DNA of 7,143 nucleotides from positions 1 to 7,143 of the forward strand of contig CAYIEX010000087.1 in the NCBI GenBank assembly GCA_964362485.1, in the 5' to 3' direction. Positions within the stretch are counted from its first letter, which is position 1; each line of letters opens with the position of its first letter. The notes beneath the pieces are model-generated. The model was not told the origin of the DNA. It saw only the letters and a list, made by a program, of their open reading frames with translations, and did not search any database. This stretch comes from CAMAVK01 sp964362485 (GTDB lineage: Archaea; Nanobdellota; Nanobdellia; Woesearchaeales; GW2011-AR9). A program made the position numbers and the translations under genes. Of this stretch, positions 5,686 through 7,143 are shown in pieces.

Positions 5686-6279
5686 ATGACCGATGCAGAT
5701 TACGAACTTCTACCCCATCAAGTTATAGGTGACCTCAAAGACGAAGTCGAAGCACTTAAAAAACGTCTTAGTGCACCAGACACCAAAATAAATGAACTAA
5801 TTTTAGAGATAGAAACACTCAAAGACGGAATTCACGAACTAAATACAATCTTTAGCCGCGTCCTTCAAGAAATAAAAGGCGACGACGACGTCCATGATAA
5901 AAAAGTTCAAGAAATTGCAGCCAAAGTGGATTCAATACTTGCCCAAAATGAAACAATAGCCAAGGGAATGGTTGCTATTGCTGACAAAGTTGATGATTTC
6001 ATCAATAGCCAAGGTGGAATGAACAGCCAAGGCAGCATGGGATCGCGTGCCATGTCAAACCAAGCAGGCATGTCCCCGATGGGTCCACCAATGGGTATGC
6101 CCGGTTCACAATTCAACATGGGTATGCCCCCAATGCCCGGCCCTAGTAGGATGGCACCACCACCGAATTTTAACGACTTGCCACCCTTGACACCACAAAG
6201 TGCTTCAGACGATGACTTTCCCCCACCGCCGCCCGGACTAGCAGATAAAAGAAGAAGCCTTGGTGGAATATTTAAGTGA
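5686..6279 (+). CDS. Coiled-coil protein with Met/Pro/Gly-rich region and FPPPPP motif, function unknown
   Basis: It has 197 residues from the ATG chosen by its SD (an in-frame GTG three codons earlier is rejected). Residues about 12-65 and 70-107 have the heptad-like pattern of coiled coils (for example LKDEVEALKKRL, then KVQEIAAKVDSIL). Residues about 108-160 form a low-complexity stretch of Met, Gly, Pro, Ser, Asn and Gln with 11 methionines. An acidic and proline motif DDDFPPPPPG (175-184) follows, then a basic tail ending KRRSLGGIFK. There is no signal peptide or membrane segment. This architecture suggests an oligomeric scaffold with a flexible binding tail; that is inference and I cannot name a family, although the N-terminus looks like proteins I associate with Woesearchaeota-type genomes. 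Its stop codon abuts the next gene's ATG, so the two are probably co-translated. Confidence 0.85.
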   Translation: MTDADYELLPHQVIGDLKDEVEALKKRLSAPDTKINELILEIETLKDGIHELNTIFSRVLQEIKGDDDVHDKKVQEIAAKVDSILAQNETIAKGMVAIADKVDDFINSQGGMNSQGSMGSRAMSNQAGMSPMGPPMGMPGSQFNMGMPPMPGPSRMAPPPNFNDLPPLTPQSASDDDFPPPPPGLADKRRSLGGIFK

Positions 6280-7143
6280 ATGACCGTGAACCTAACACGC
6301 GCGAGACGGATCTTGTTCAGAGCAGCCTCACAACATCAGCGTGAGAGAGTCACATTCTCTAAACATGAAATTAGCACGAAGCTACAAGAAATAAAATCAC
6401 TCGCTTCACAAAAGAGTATCCCAAAAGTAAAGATTCAAGCCGAGATATACGCCCTAGAAGAAAAACTAGAGGGAATTTACGAAATCGAAAAAAGAATTCT
6501 TCAGGAAAAGAAAGCCGAAAGTGGACGTGAGCGATCACTTAAAAAACAAATTATAATGCTCCAGCAACGCTTAGAACTAACCAAAGATAAGAATATCCAT
6601 CTTAAGGTTGAAAAAATAAACTCACTTCTCGCAGAATACCTTGCTAAACACCATATCCATAAAGAAGTAGCCCATCAAAAAGCCATCCAAAAAGCAAAGA
6701 AAACACCAGGAACAAAAAGCTCATCTACCCCTGAGTCGACAAGCCAAGACCCTAATAGCAAGCCCAAGAAATCTGAAATAAAAAACACTACAGAAATTGA
6801 GCCCGAAGAACACTCCACCAAAAAAGAGATGCTCATCTTGCGTTTGCAAGCACTGGAACAAGAATTAGAATTAAAGCGTTCCCATCTTGATCCACTGAGT
6901 AGCAAACTTCTTGAAGAAAAGATTAATCTAATCCATGTACGGCTCAACCAAGATTCCGTGATTTCTCAGAGATCAGAAAATTATTCAAACACGTACCAGG
7001 AACCACTAATAATCGATGCAAGTCAAAACAAAAACACAATTAGCCTGGGGGGAGTTCAAGATACACGCATACATATCCCACCACCACAAAAAACACCTAA
7101 TGCATCAAAACAAATCGACCCTCACTCAGATGCTTCCCCTTTT
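6280..7143 (+). CDS. Coiled-coil, charged low-complexity protein, C-terminus beyond window, function unknown
   Basis: An open frame of 288 codons runs from ATG 6280 to the right edge without a stop. The start directly follows the upstream TGA (TGA-ATG), and GGTGG at 6262-6266 may serve as a somewhat distant SD, so translational coupling is likely. The N-terminus is basic (TRARRILFRAASQHQRER). Residues about 27-138 are strongly helical and coiled-coil-like, rich in Lys, Glu, Gln and Leu. A Ser/Thr/Pro/Lys linker spans about 139-180. A second helical block covers about 181-222 (RLQALEQELELKRS). The remainder is polar with IPPPQKTP (266-273), recalling the proline-rich tail of the upstream protein. 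No enzyme motif, signal peptide or membrane segment is visible. I do not recognise a family; a structural partner of the upstream protein is a guess from the operon. Confidence 0.8.
   Translation, partial: MTVNLTRARRILFRAASQHQRERVTFSKHEISTKLQEIKSLASQKSIPKVKIQAEIYALEEKLEGIYEIEKRILQEKKAESGRERSLKKQIIMLQQRLELTKDKNIHLKVEKINSLLAEYLAKHHIHKEVAHQKAIQKAKKTPGTKSSSTPESTSQDPNSKPKKSEIKNTTEIEPEEHSTKKEMLILRLQALEQELELKRSHLDPLSSKLLEEKINLIHVRLNQDSVISQRSENYSNTYQEPLIIDASQNKNTISLGGVQDTRIHIPPPQKTPNASKQIDPHSDASPF

Noticed and set aside
6427..6945. Possible internal duplication of helical blocks in the last gene
   Set aside because: The two blocks share only general Leu/Glu/Lys coiled-coil composition, with no convincing residue-by-residue match.
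6675..6947. Minus-strand open frame of 90 codons near the right end
   Set aside because: It is antisense to the open coiled-coil frame, and its Ser/Leu-rich product is what the complement of Lys/Glu/Gln codons gives.

Overview
The window looks archaeal. Several genes have a TTTATATA-type TATA box centred about 26-28 bases before the start codon, so their mRNAs would be leaderless. Other genes carry Shine-Dalgarno (SD) sites of archaeal type (GGTGAT, GGAGGAG). The DNA is AT-rich and the genes are tightly packed. The coiled-coil and proline-rich hypothetical proteins at the right end suggest a DPANN-like lineage such as Woesearchaeota, but that placement is only an impression. No mobile element, tRNA, rRNA or CRISPR array was seen, and no gene-free stretch exceeds about 170 bases.

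Left part (1-3533), an asparagine module. On the minus strand, glutamine-hydrolysing asparagine synthetase (asnB, 2962-1334) is followed after 46 bases by asparaginyl-tRNA synthetase (asnS, 1287 to beyond the left edge). asnS has its own promoter in the gap. An Lrp/AsnC-family regulator (3081-3533, plus) diverges from asnB across a 118-base intergenic region. That region holds a TATA box, a perfect 16-base palindrome over the regulator's predicted transcription start, and a second inverted repeat around the TATA box. One gene makes asparagine, the next loads it onto tRNA-Asn, and the third probably senses an amino acid (asparagine is the obvious guess) and controls itself and asnB.

Middle part (3703-5537). 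A membrane-anchored, transglutaminase-like protein (plus) converges with an unrecognised 201-residue cytosolic protein (minus). A hairpin with T-rich arms lies between them and could terminate transcription from both sides.

Right part (5538-7143). A divergent promoter region separates the 201-residue gene from a probable two-gene operon on the plus strand. The first gene encodes a 197-residue coiled-coil protein with a Met/Pro/Gly-rich region, a DDDFPPPPPG motif and a basic tail. Its stop codon directly abuts the start of a second coiled-coil, charged, low-complexity protein that runs off the right edge. I do not recognise the function of either; this pair and the divergent 201-residue gene are the least explained parts of the window.

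Three start choices were set from the sequence. asnB starts at 2962 (Met-Cys, with an SD) rather than at the longer upstream ATG. The coiled-coil gene starts at ATG 5686 rather than GTG 5677, because that GTG is part of the SD. The last gene starts at ATG 6280.
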